DNA from: Clostridiaceae bacterium
GTDB lineage: Bacteria; Bacillota; Clostridia; UMGS1883; JAAYMJ01
Reading direction: 5' to 3'
NCBI GenBank assembly: GCA_012521455.1
Contig: JAAYMJ010000269.1
Span: 1 to 7,092 of the forward strand
DNA length: 7,092 nucleotides
Under the pieces are notes generated by a model. The model saw only the letters and a program-made list of their open reading frames with translations, was not told the DNA's origin and did not search any database. This document shows positions 1-6,100 of this stretch, piece by piece. How positions within the stretch are numbered: the stretch's first letter is position 1; the number at the start of each line of letters is the position of its first letter. Position numbers and translations under genes: made by a program.

Positions 1-1680
1 GTCCAAAATCCCGATTTCCATCATTTCAATATTGTCCAGTGACGTTATCTTAATAAACCTTGCCCCTACCACGCCGTTGGCCTCTTTTGTGTAGGTAAAG
101 CAGTAGTTGGTGTCAAACTCATGGTACGGGTTAAAAATAAACCCCGACAGCGACGTTTCAATCTTTATTCTTCCATCCCCCAAGCCCTTATAATACATAA
201 TCCCGCCAAAATCATGCACGTCTTTTAAATCCACCACGATTATGGGATTTTTTGAAAAGTCGTGGTAAGTTTGCGGCGCGTAAGTGTTTCCCAAATTGAA
301 AAAGGATATCAGGGCATAAATCAGGGTAAGTGCCGCCACCTTTACAAAATCCCCCTTTTGGCTTTTTTGCTTTTTAAAAGAAAGGGGCGGCAAAACTTTG
401 GGAAATTCCCTTATATAAACAGAAATCCCCATATAAATTAAAACCGCAAAGGCAAAGATGGTGAAAATGCTTCCGTAACCCAAATAGGGATTGTCGGGCA
501 AAATATTGTAATCATCAGTCAAATATGCCCTCAAAACGTAAAAAACGTTAAAATAGTGGGCAAAGGAAATCCAAAAGGCAGGAATTAGAACCTTTTTGTT
601 GTTAGTTATCACATAAGATATAAGCAGCAGTAGTATCGAAGGGAATAAATACCTCTCATGCATTTTTACCGCAAGGGTAAAGACTGATGTTATAATAATT
701 GCCCCGGTGTAAAAAATTTTTGACCTTTCTCCCTTTGCCTTGCAAAAAAACCAAAAGCCCGATATAACAGTTAAAACTATAAAAATTATTCCCCAAAGGC
801 GGTAAGTTAAAAACAAAAACCGGTAGTCTAATTCCTCAAAATTTGCCCCGAAAAGGCTGTATAAATTAAAGGCGTTCACGCTTGCGTAAGGATAGCTTGA
901 CATTGTTGAGGCATAAAGCCTTATTATCCCTAATATATCCTTGCCAAAAAAGGGCGCGGAAATCCCAAAAAACAAGGCCAGAAAAATGCCCACAGAGGAC
1001 AAAAACTCCCTGTTGTAGTAGCTTTTCTTTTCCTTGTCATAATAAAGCTTTTCTATGTACATATATAAAAACACCGGGGTAAAAATCAGCGCCTGCGGTT
1101 TTAGGAGTGTTGCCAAAGCAAAAACCGCAGCGGATGGCTTGTACTTTTCAAGGTACAAAAAATATAGGGAAGATACCAAAAACAAGGAAAACAGCGAGTC
1201 AATCTGGCCCCAAACCGCAGAATTTATAAAAATTGCCGGGTTTAGCGCGTAAATTAAGCACGCCAAAACCCCCGCCTTTTTGTTTTCATGCCTTTTTGCG
1301 ATAGTGTAAAGGAGATATGCGCAAACTATATCCGCAATGATTGAGGGGGACTTTACCAATAAAATGTCAAAAACCTCCCCAAAGTTAAAAGCCTGCCTGA
1401 TTTTCCCAATCCCGTACAAAAAGTACATATAAAGCGGCGGGTAATCGCAGAAGGACACGTTTTTGTAAAAACTAAAAATCCCGTCTTTTGCTAAAGTATC
1501 ACTCCATGAAAGCCAGCAGCCCATATCCGAGGGAAAGCCGTATACTACGGGCGCAAGCACAAGCCTAAACGCCAGGCCGAAGCCTAAAATGAACCCAGCG
1601 CTTTTTGATTTAACCTCCCCAAAATAGCCGTAGAAGAATAATGTTATAATTATCAAAAGCCCAAGATATAAAAATGTCAT
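1..1680 (-). CDS. Gpi18/PIG-V-like GT-C mannosyltransferase, C-terminus cut by window edge
   Basis: This minus-strand frame is open for 560 codons from an ATG at 1680 and leaves the window without a stop, so the protein is incomplete. It is a polytopic membrane protein, hydrophobic from residue 2 to about 465. Motifs typical of bacterial Gpi18-related mannosyltransferases (GT-C fold) are visible: SDMGCW (51-56, a D-x-x-x-W loop), DYPPLYMY (79-86), VWGQIDSLF (156-164), LLKPQ (192-196) and MHERYLFP (340-347). In this family the acidic loop residues lie on the outer face and sugar comes from a polyprenyl-phosphate donor; that is family knowledge. From about residue 470 (APQTY) the chain becomes soluble and rich in beta-type sequence, like the discoidin-like C-terminal domains of Firmicutes homologues, and continues off the edge. 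The start is supported by GGTGAT just upstream (1689-1684), which matches the 3' part of the extended Shine-Dalgarno consensus. It lies 45 nt after another GT-C-like gene on the same strand. The sugar and acceptor cannot be told from sequence. Confidence 0.85.
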   Translation of the reverse strand, partial: MTFLYLGLLIIITLFFYGYFGEVKSKSAGFILGFGLAFRLVLAPVVYGFPSDMGCWLSWSDTLAKDGIFSFYKNVSFCDYPPLYMYFLYGIGKIRQAFNFGEVFDILLVKSPSIIADIVCAYLLYTIAKRHENKKAGVLACLIYALNPAIFINSAVWGQIDSLFSLFLVSSLYFLYLEKYKPSAAVFALATLLKPQALIFTPVFLYMYIEKLYYDKEKKSYYNREFLSSVGIFLALFFGISAPFFGKDILGIIRLYASTMSSYPYASVNAFNLYSLFGANFEELDYRFLFLTYRLWGIIFIVLTVISGFWFFCKAKGERSKIFYTGAIIITSVFTLAVKMHERYLFPSILLLLISYVITNNKKVLIPAFWISFAHYFNVFYVLRAYLTDDYNILPDNPYLGYGSIFTIFAFAVLIYMGISVYIREFPKVLPPLSFKKQKSQKGDFVKVAALTLIYALISFFNLGNTYAPQTYHDFSKNPIIVVDLKDVHDFGGIMYYKGLGDGRIKIETSLSGFIFNPYHEFDTNYCFTYTKEANGVVGARFIKITSLDNIEMMEIGILD

Positions 1681-1712
1681 AAAATCACCCGAATTACCAA
1701 AATTTACTAATT

Positions 1713-1740
1713 ATTATACCAAATTTTATTCAAATTGCAA
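1713..1740 (-). promoter_or_regulatory. Extended -10 promoter for the Gpi18-like gene
   Basis: On the minus strand, TTGCAA (1740-1735) is followed after 16 nt by TATAAT (1718-1713). A TGG just before it makes an extended -10 (TGnTATAAT). The predicted start of transcription is near 1706, giving a leader of about 26 nt. The -35 overlaps the last codons of the upstream membrane-protein gene, so the downstream gene could be expressed independently as well as by read-through. The -10 match is perfect; activity is inferred. Confidence 0.65.
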
Positions 1741-3741
1741 TGGGGAAGGGAAGAGGGGGTTTTCAGGGTAATGCTCCCAAAACCGCTGCGCTAAATCCCT
1801 TTTTTCTTCCAGTGTTATCTCCCTTGCTTTTTTATAAATATTAAAAGTAATATACTCATAATTTGGCGCAATCATCTTAATTTCCTCAATCTTTTCAAAG
1901 GCCTTCCCGAAGCCTTCGTTATTTAAGAGAAGCTGCGCGGGAATAGTAATAACAAGCTGGGTGTTTTGCGGAAGGTGGGTCTGGATTGGCGTTGGCACCA
2001 CAAAGTAGTCCGCGTTAAACAAAACATAGGGAAAACCGTCCCTTAAATCCACCTGCGGGTTGTATAAAAGGAAACTGTTGTCCAATTCGTCAAAACCGAT
2101 TGAGCTTTCAAGGTTTGCGATTGTGTCGTAGTTGTAATAAAAGGATGAGGATAAAAACACAAACTTTTTATCATTCCCGCATAAATTTTTCATCTTCTTT
2201 TTAAAGCTAATTAAATCCAAAATGTCAAACCGCATTTCCGACTGAAGCCTTATCCCGGGGATAATTTTTGCGGCTTTGAATTTGTCCAGCGGGTTCGATA
2301 CCCCGTAGGGCAAAAATACCACGCTGAATGTAATTATAATACCTAAAGCAGTGGAAAAAATCTTTGCCTTGGGTTTTTGTGTTATAAAACTTATAAACGA
2401 GCAGGTGAAGTAAAAAAGGCTTGGGAAATACAAAAGCAAATGCTGCTGCCCGTGGCTTTGGGTCAGCTTAAACAGAATAAAGCATATTAAAAACTGGTTT
2501 ATTAAAAAATACGTAATTTCTTCTTTTTTCTTATAGAGGGCAAAAAGAGCCCCCAAAATGAAACTTAAAATTGTAACAATCCCGATTTGGCTTAAAAAGA
2601 GCGATATATCAAAAGCAAGGGAAAAGGAATAAGCTTTGTATATTTCAGAATAATTGGTTTTCAAAAGCTTTTCGTACACAAGGGGCCAAAAGTAAAAGCA
2701 AAGCAAAAACCCGAAAGAAAACCCCGAAAAAATTAAATGCTTAAACCTTTCCAGCTTTAATTTTTTGTCCTTCACAAAAAAAATTGCGATAAATGAGGCG
2801 ATAAAGAAGGATACCGACCAGAATAAAAACCAGCGCCTGAAAAGGTACAAAAGCGCCAAAAGCATTGAAATGACAAAACTTTTCCCGTAGGAAATTTTTC
2901 CGTTAAAATATAGTATTAAAACCAAAAGGGAAATAATTATGCCCCCCACATCCACAAAGCCAATTATTGCGGTGTAGTAAATGTAGGGGTAAAACAAAAG
3001 ACTTAACACAAATGTGGTTTTAGGGTTTTCAAAGGAAAAGCGCTTTATAAAATAGTATAGCAATAAAAGGGAGGGTATGGTGTAAAAATTAATTAAACTA
3101 AGCACAAAAACCGTGCGGTTTGAGCCAAAAAGGTAATAAAACAAACTCACGGGCACAATGGGGATGTAATTATAATCCTCATGTTTTACGCTGTATAAAA
3201 CATTGTTTATAAAATCAACCAAGGACGAGCTTTTGTCCATAATTGTCCTTGTGATTTTCCAATACCCCGCCGTATCCCAGTAGTAAACCGTAAGGTTTTT
3301 TGAGATGTAAATCGCGCAAATTATGTTTAATATAAGCCCGATTGCCAAAATTAAAATGAAATCCTCTTTAGGAAGGCTTTTTAGCGTGTTTTTAATCCTT
3401 ATGTAAAAAAAGCTGAAGGCGAAGGTTAAAATATATAAAGTCAAACACAAAAAGCCAATATTTGATAAGGTTATGACAAACCTGTTGTAATAGCTGTTAT
3501 CCACGTCATATAATAGGGATATTTTAGGGATAAATAGGGAAAGCCCCAAAGATATCATTAAAATAGGCAAAATAAAGGTGTCATAAATCTTATAAATCCT
3601 GCTTTTTAAAGGGGGGATTAACGCTAAGAATAAAACAAAAAGATAAGGATAGGCATTAAACCCAAAAGTATAGTGAATTTTTGTGGATACGCAAAAAACA
3701 ATTGCCAAAAGAAAAATTAAGGTAATTATCTTTTTTTTCAT
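1726..3741 (-). CDS. Polytopic GT-C-like glycosyltransferase (ArnT/PMT-like), 671 aa
   Basis: A large membrane protein with about 11-13 hydrophobic segments over residues 5-480, then a soluble tail (about 485-671). The best family clue is WDTAGYW at 155-161 in the loop after an early membrane segment, matching the D-x-x-(Y)W outer-loop pattern of GT-C enzymes that use polyprenyl-phosphate sugars. Other notable stretches are LFRRWFLFW (300-308) and QSHGQQHLLLYFP (428-440), whose His residues could lie in the active site. It lacks the WGQIDS and HERY signatures of its neighbour, so the two are not recent duplicates. The ATG at 3741 is chosen over the in-frame GTG at 3750 because AAAGAGGTGG (3756-3747) sits 5 nt before the ATG and overlaps the GTG. 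It is first of two same-strand genes, 45 nt ahead of the Gpi18-like gene, and diverges from the Fe-S operon. Glycosyltransferase assignment is moderate; an undecided membrane protein or O-antigen-type enzyme is possible. Confidence 0.7.
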   Translation of the reverse strand: MKKKIITLIFLLAIVFCVSTKIHYTFGFNAYPYLFVLFLALIPPLKSRIYKIYDTFILPILMISLGLSLFIPKISLLYDVDNSYYNRFVITLSNIGFLCLTLYILTFAFSFFYIRIKNTLKSLPKEDFILILAIGLILNIICAIYISKNLTVYYWDTAGYWKITRTIMDKSSSLVDFINNVLYSVKHEDYNYIPIVPVSLFYYLFGSNRTVFVLSLINFYTIPSLLLLYYFIKRFSFENPKTTFVLSLLFYPYIYYTAIIGFVDVGGIIISLLVLILYFNGKISYGKSFVISMLLALLYLFRRWFLFWSVSFFIASFIAIFFVKDKKLKLERFKHLIFSGFSFGFLLCFYFWPLVYEKLLKTNYSEIYKAYSFSLAFDISLFLSQIGIVTILSFILGALFALYKKKEEITYFLINQFLICFILFKLTQSHGQQHLLLYFPSLFYFTCSFISFITQKPKAKIFSTALGIIITFSVVFLPYGVSNPLDKFKAAKIIPGIRLQSEMRFDILDLISFKKKMKNLCGNDKKFVFLSSSFYYNYDTIANLESSIGFDELDNSFLLYNPQVDLRDGFPYVLFNADYFVVPTPIQTHLPQNTQLVITIPAQLLLNNEGFGKAFEKIEEIKMIAPNYEYITFNIYKKAREITLEEKRDLAQRFWEHYPENPLFPSPLQFE

Positions 3742-3746
3742 TTGCG

Positions 3747-3756
3747 CCACCTCTTT
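3747..3756 (-). promoter_or_regulatory. Ribosome binding site fixing the 671-aa start
   Basis: The minus strand reads AAAGAGGTGG, which matches the Shine-Dalgarno consensus AAGGAGGTGA at 8 of 10 positions. It ends 5 nt before the ATG at 3741. An in-frame GTG codon at 3750 lies inside this site and has no usable ribosome site of its own, so the longer reading (three extra residues) is unlikely. Confidence 0.8.
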
Positions 3757-3774
3757 AAAAAGGGATTTAATATG

Positions 3775-3803
3775 ATTATATATTAACGTTTAAATTAAGT
3801 AAA
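3775..3803 (-). promoter_or_regulatory. Sigma-A-type promoter for the glycosyltransferase genes
   Basis: On the minus strand, TTTACT (3803-3798) is followed by a 17-nt spacer and a perfect TATAAT (3780-3775). The predicted transcription start is near 3768, giving a leader of about 27 nt that contains the AAAGAGGTGG ribosome site. It is divergent from the Fe-S operon promoter, with about 120 nt between the two -35 boxes. Confidence 0.65.
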
Positions 3804-3923
3804 GATTTAGTAAAAGAATAGGGTATTTATGGAAAGCCTTTTTATAAGTTTTCCACAGATACAATATTTTAAAACCCAAAAAAGAAAAATTCCAACAAAA
3901 TGCACAAAATTTAAAAAGCTATA
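3804..3923. other. AT-rich divergent intergenic spacer
   Basis: This stretch lies between the -35 boxes of two divergent promoters and holds no gene. It is very AT-rich. The only structure noted is a weak inverted repeat, TGGAAA (3830-3835) with TTTCCA (3850-3855), separated by 14 nt. It could bind a regulator of either operon, but nothing proves it. Confidence 0.5.
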
Positions 3924-3952
3924 TTGATTATGGGAATTTTTGATGATAAAAT
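3924..3952 (+). promoter_or_regulatory. Extended -10 promoter of the Fe-S scaffold/GGGtGRT operon
   Basis: TTGATT (3924-3929), a 17-nt spacer and TAAAAT (3947-3952), with TGA directly before the -10 (TGn extension). The predicted start of transcription is near 3958-3959, giving a leader of about 75 nt before the ATG at 4034. That leader contains an 18-nt palindrome. A second, poorer candidate (TTGTCA at 3972 with TATACC at 3998) has a worse spacer and -10. Confidence 0.65.
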
Positions 3953-3967
3953 ACCGTAGGTGAGTTG

Positions 3968-3985
3968 TAAATTGTCAACAATTTA
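3968..3985. promoter_or_regulatory. Perfect 8+2+8 palindrome, candidate operator
   Basis: The sequence TAAATTGT-CA-ACAATTTA is an inverted repeat with perfect 8-nt arms and a 2-nt centre. It sits about 10-27 nt downstream of the predicted transcription start and about 50 nt before the first gene. The 2-nt centre is too small for a good RNA loop, so a dimeric DNA-binding regulator is more likely than an RNA hairpin. It does not match the Fur (GATAATGATAATCATTATC) or Rex (TTGTTAA-N4-TTAACAA) consensus well. The regulator is unknown. Confidence 0.5.
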
Positions 3986-4018
3986 TCAAACACTGGATAT
4001 ACCAGAATGAAACACAGG

Positions 4019-4025
4019 AAAGGAG
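4019..4025 (+). promoter_or_regulatory. Ribosome binding site fixing the scaffold start at 4034
   Basis: AAAGGAG lies 8 nt before the ATG at 4034. An upstream in-frame ATG at 4007 has no ribosome site before it, and its reading frame would run through this site, so the shorter 231-aa product is preferred. Confidence 0.85.
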
Positions 4026-4033
4026 ATTTTGAC

Positions 4034-4729
4034 ATGAAATATTCACATGAAGTTGAACGCATGTGTAAAGTGGCAAAAGGGGTTAGCAACCACGGCCCGG
4101 CGCCAATTCCACAGGAAGGCAAATGGGTACAAGCCAAGGAAATCAAAGACATATCAGGCCTAACCCATGGTGTGGGCTGGTGCGCGCCACAACAGGGAAC
4201 ATGCAAATTAACCTTAAATGTTAAAAACGGGATAATCGAAGAAGCCCTAATTGAAACCTGCGGCTGCTCAGGGATGACCCACTCTGCGGCAATGGCGGCG
4301 GAATTAATCACAGGAAAAACAATTTTGGAAGCGCTAAACACCGACCTTGTTTGCGACGCGATTAACACCGCCATGAGGGAATTGTTCTTGCAAATCGTAT
4401 ATGGTAGAACCCAGACCGCGTTTTCCGAAGACGGCCTTCCAATCGGCGCGGGGTTAGAAGATTTAGGAAAGGGACTCCGTTCACAAGTGGGAACAGTATA
4501 TTCCACCAGCGCGAAAGGCCCAAGGTATCTTGAACTTGCGGAAGGATACATAACCCAGCTTGCTTTGGACGAAGAAGACAGGATTATCGGATATAAATTC
4601 GTGCACCTTGGCAAAATGATGGAAATGATACGCAAGGGCATGGACGCAAATGAAGCCGTTAAAAAGGCAACAGGCCAGTACGGCAGGTTTGACGAAGCGG
4701 GAAAATACATCGATCCCCGTGAAGAATAA
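4034..4729 (+). CDS. NifU/IscU-like iron-sulfur cluster scaffold protein with C-terminal extension, 231 aa
   Basis: Residues about 40-115 resemble the NifU-N/IscU fold that holds nascent Fe-S clusters. CKLTLNVKNGIIEEALIET (57-75), then CGCSGMTHSAAMAAELITGKTI (76-97), parallels the IscU pattern of a beta strand, GC, a small/Ser-rich helix and GK(T/S)-x-x-EA. C78 aligns with the second conserved IscU Cys; C50 or C57 could be the first and C107 the third, but C78-C107 is closer than in IscU. C76-x-C78 is an added Cys. No LPPVK chaperone-binding motif is present. Residues about 125-231 have no counterpart in roughly 128-aa IscU and I do not recognise them (note KGPRYLELAEGYITQLALD at 161-179). 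The protein is cytoplasmic with no signal peptide. It is first of two genes; the next begins 13 nt after its TAA. No cysteine desulfurase is nearby, so sulfur supply must come from elsewhere. Cluster binding is inferred from family resemblance. Confidence 0.8.
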   Translation: MKYSHEVERMCKVAKGVSNHGPAPIPQEGKWVQAKEIKDISGLTHGVGWCAPQQGTCKLTLNVKNGIIEEALIETCGCSGMTHSAAMAAELITGKTILEALNTDLVCDAINTAMRELFLQIVYGRTQTAFSEDGLPIGAGLEDLGKGLRSQVGTVYSTSAKGPRYLELAEGYITQLALDEEDRIIGYKFVHLGKMMEMIRKGMDANEAVKKATGQYGRFDEAGKYIDPREE

Positions 4730-4742
4730 GGAGGTTTAGAAA

Positions 4743-5747
4743 ATGGCTTTATTTGAAGGTTATGATAGAAGAATAGATAAGATAAACAAAACCCTAAACG
4801 AAAACGGCATTTCATCCATTGAAGAAGCGAAAAAAATTTGCGATGATTTCGGTGTTGACGTATATAATATCGTAAAAGGTATTCAGCCCATCTGCTTTGA
4901 AAACGCTTGCTGGGCATACATTGTAGGCGCGGCTTTGGCAATCAAAAGAGGCGTGAAAACCGCGGCGGAAGTGGCTGAAGTAATCGGCGAAGGTTTGCAG
5001 GCCTTTTGTATCCCTGGCTCCGTTGCCGATGAAAGAAAAGTGGGTTTGGGACACGGGAATTTAGCTGCAATGCTTTTGAGGGAAGAAACCAAATGCTTTG
5101 CATTCCTGGCAGGCCATGAGTCCTTCGCGGCGGCAGAAGGCGCAATCGGTATCGCAAAATCCGCAAACAAAGTTAGAAAAGAACCCTTAAGGGTTATCCT
5201 AAACGGGCTAGGAAAAGACGCGGCCCAGATAATTTCAAGGATTAACGGGTTTACCCATGTGGAAACAAAGTTTGACTACTACACAGGAAAACTTGAAATC
5301 ATAAGCGAAACAGCATATTCCACAGGCGAACGCGCAAAGGTACGCTGCTATGGCGCCGACGACGTCAGGGAAGGCGTTGCAATCATGCACTACGAAGGCG
5401 TTGACGTTTCAATCACAGGTAACTCCACAAACCCAACAAGGTTCCAACACCCTGTTGCAGGTACATATAAAAAGGAATGCCAGGAAATCGGCAATAAATA
5501 CTTCTCCGTGGCTTCCGGCGGCGGCACAGGAAGGACCTTGCACCCCGACAACATGGCGGCAGGCCCTGCTTCCTACGGTATGACCGACACTTTGGGAAGA
5601 ATGCACTCCGACGCGCAATTCGCAGGCTCTTCATCAGTTCCAGCCCATGTTGAAATGATGGGCCTAATCGGTATGGGCAACAACCCCATGGTTGGCGCAA
5701 CCGTTGCGGTGGCAGTTGCAATTGAAGAAGCGTATAAAAACAGATAA
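4743..5747 (+). CDS. GGGtGRT-family protein, 334 aa, function unknown
   Basis: I recognise this as the GGGtGRT family from the signature GGGTGRTLHPDNMAAG (259-274) and the 334-aa length, which fits the family's usual size. Other likely conserved stretches are CFENACWAYIVGAALAIKRG (51-70), GLGHGNLAAML (101-111), FAFLAGHESFAAAEGA (119-134), ITGNSTNPTRFQHPVAGTY (224-242) and the Gly-rich end MGLIGMGNNPMVGATVAVAVAIEEA (306-330). The alternating Gly/Ala/His blocks look like an enzyme with phosphate- or cofactor-binding loops; that is inference. Seven Cys are present (33, 51, 56, 89, 118, 202, 246), of which C51/C56 are candidate metal or cluster ligands. No signal peptide; cytoplasmic. Translation is supported by AAGGAGG (4728-4734) overlapping the stop of the scaffold gene, 8 nt before the ATG. 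Pairing with a NifU-like scaffold suggests an Fe-S-dependent role or a part in cluster handling. No reaction is assigned. Confidence 0.85.
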   Translation: MALFEGYDRRIDKINKTLNENGISSIEEAKKICDDFGVDVYNIVKGIQPICFENACWAYIVGAALAIKRGVKTAAEVAEVIGEGLQAFCIPGSVADERKVGLGHGNLAAMLLREETKCFAFLAGHESFAAAEGAIGIAKSANKVRKEPLRVILNGLGKDAAQIISRINGFTHVETKFDYYTGKLEIISETAYSTGERAKVRCYGADDVREGVAIMHYEGVDVSITGNSTNPTRFQHPVAGTYKKECQEIGNKYFSVASGGGTGRTLHPDNMAAGPASYGMTDTLGRMHSDAQFAGSSSVPAHVEMMGLIGMGNNPMVGATVAVAVAIEEAYKNR

Positions 5748-5765
5748 TTAATTTTATAAAAAAGA

Positions 5766-5789
5766 GGCATAGCTTGCGCTATGCCTTTT
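5766..5789 (+). terminator. Rho-independent terminator of the Fe-S operon
   Basis: A perfect 8-bp stem, GGCATAGC (5766-5773) with GCTATGCC (5778-5785), around a TTGC loop, then TTTT. The A-rich bases before the stem can pair with the T run. It begins 18 nt after the stop codon of the GGGtGRT gene. The T run is short (4), so read-through to the next hairpin is possible. Confidence 0.8.
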
Positions 5790-5851
5790 AAATTATATAT
5801 ATTGATGGATATATTGTTAATTATTAAATATAATGGTTGTAATGAAATTAA

Positions 5852-5884
5852 AAAAATGGCAGGCTGTTTGCCTGCCATTTTTTT
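5852..5884. terminator. Strong bidirectional terminator
   Basis: The core stem GGCAGGC (5859-5865) pairs with GCCTGCC (5871-5877) around a TGTTT loop. It is extended by T-A and six A-T pairs (5852-5858 with 5878-5884) to 14 bp. It has T runs on both strands, so it can stop transcription from either side. It backs up the operon terminator about 65 nt upstream. Confidence 0.85.
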
Positions 5885-6054
5885 AATAAACTTAAAATAC
5901 CGCATTTTATTTAGCGGTGATTTGTTGCAAAAAAGGCTTATTTCTTGCCTTGGCTTTTATACCTAAATAATTTTGTGTTATGGCATAAGGAAAAAGTTAA
6001 AAGTTACCAGGCCTTGGGGAAAAAGTTGTGGCGCAGGGCATGTGACATATCAAC
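5885..6054. other. Non-coding gap between two bidirectional terminators
   Basis: With its flanking hairpins this is part of a 353-nt stretch without a gene (5748-6100). The gap holds no convincing reading frame with a ribosome site. Minor structures are a 5-bp stem ACCGC/GCGGT with a 10-nt loop (about 5899-5918), AAGGC/GCCTT nearby (about 5935-5951) and an 11-nt palindrome TTATGGCATAA (5978-5988). I found no good promoter on either strand, so a small RNA is not supported. Confidence 0.5.
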
Positions 6055-6085
6055 AAAAAAGAGCCACAATCCGTGGCTCTTTTTT
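6055..6085 (-). terminator. Terminator of the subtilase gene, bidirectional
   Basis: The stem GAGCCAC (6061-6067) pairs with GTGGCTC (6073-6079) around a 5-nt loop, extended by six A-T pairs (6055-6060 with 6080-6085). It lies 15 nt past the TGA of the minus-strand protease gene, and on that strand it ends in TTTTTT. The T run on the plus strand means it could also stop transcripts from the left. Confidence 0.85.
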
Positions 6086-6100
6086 AGCTTATTCTTTTTT

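Noticed and set aside
882..1252. Two short plus-strand open frames of about 65 codons
   Set aside because: They run antisense through the Gpi18-like gene, whose 560-codon frame and motifs are continuous there; the short frames have no ribosome sites.
3830..3855. Inverted repeat TGGAAA...TTTCCA between the divergent promoters
   Set aside because: Six-base arms with a 14-nt spacer are expected by chance in AT-rich DNA; kept only as a note in the spacer entry.
3849..3857. TTTTCCACA, one mismatch from a DnaA box (TTATCCACA)
   Set aside because: It is a single isolated site in AT-rich spacer DNA; no cluster of boxes and no dnaA, dnaN or rnpA/rpmH genes are nearby, so an origin is not supported.
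3928..4941. A 337-codon open frame on the minus strand across the scaffold gene
   Set aside because: It is antisense to a clear Fe-S scaffold gene and the start of the GGGtGRT gene, has no ribosome site, and its Pro/Ser/Cys-rich translation resembles no family. It is a shadow of the real codons.
5899..5988. Small stems and an 11-nt palindrome suggesting a structured RNA
   Set aside because: The stems are only 5 bp with large loops, and no promoter with acceptable -35 and -10 boxes was found on either strand.
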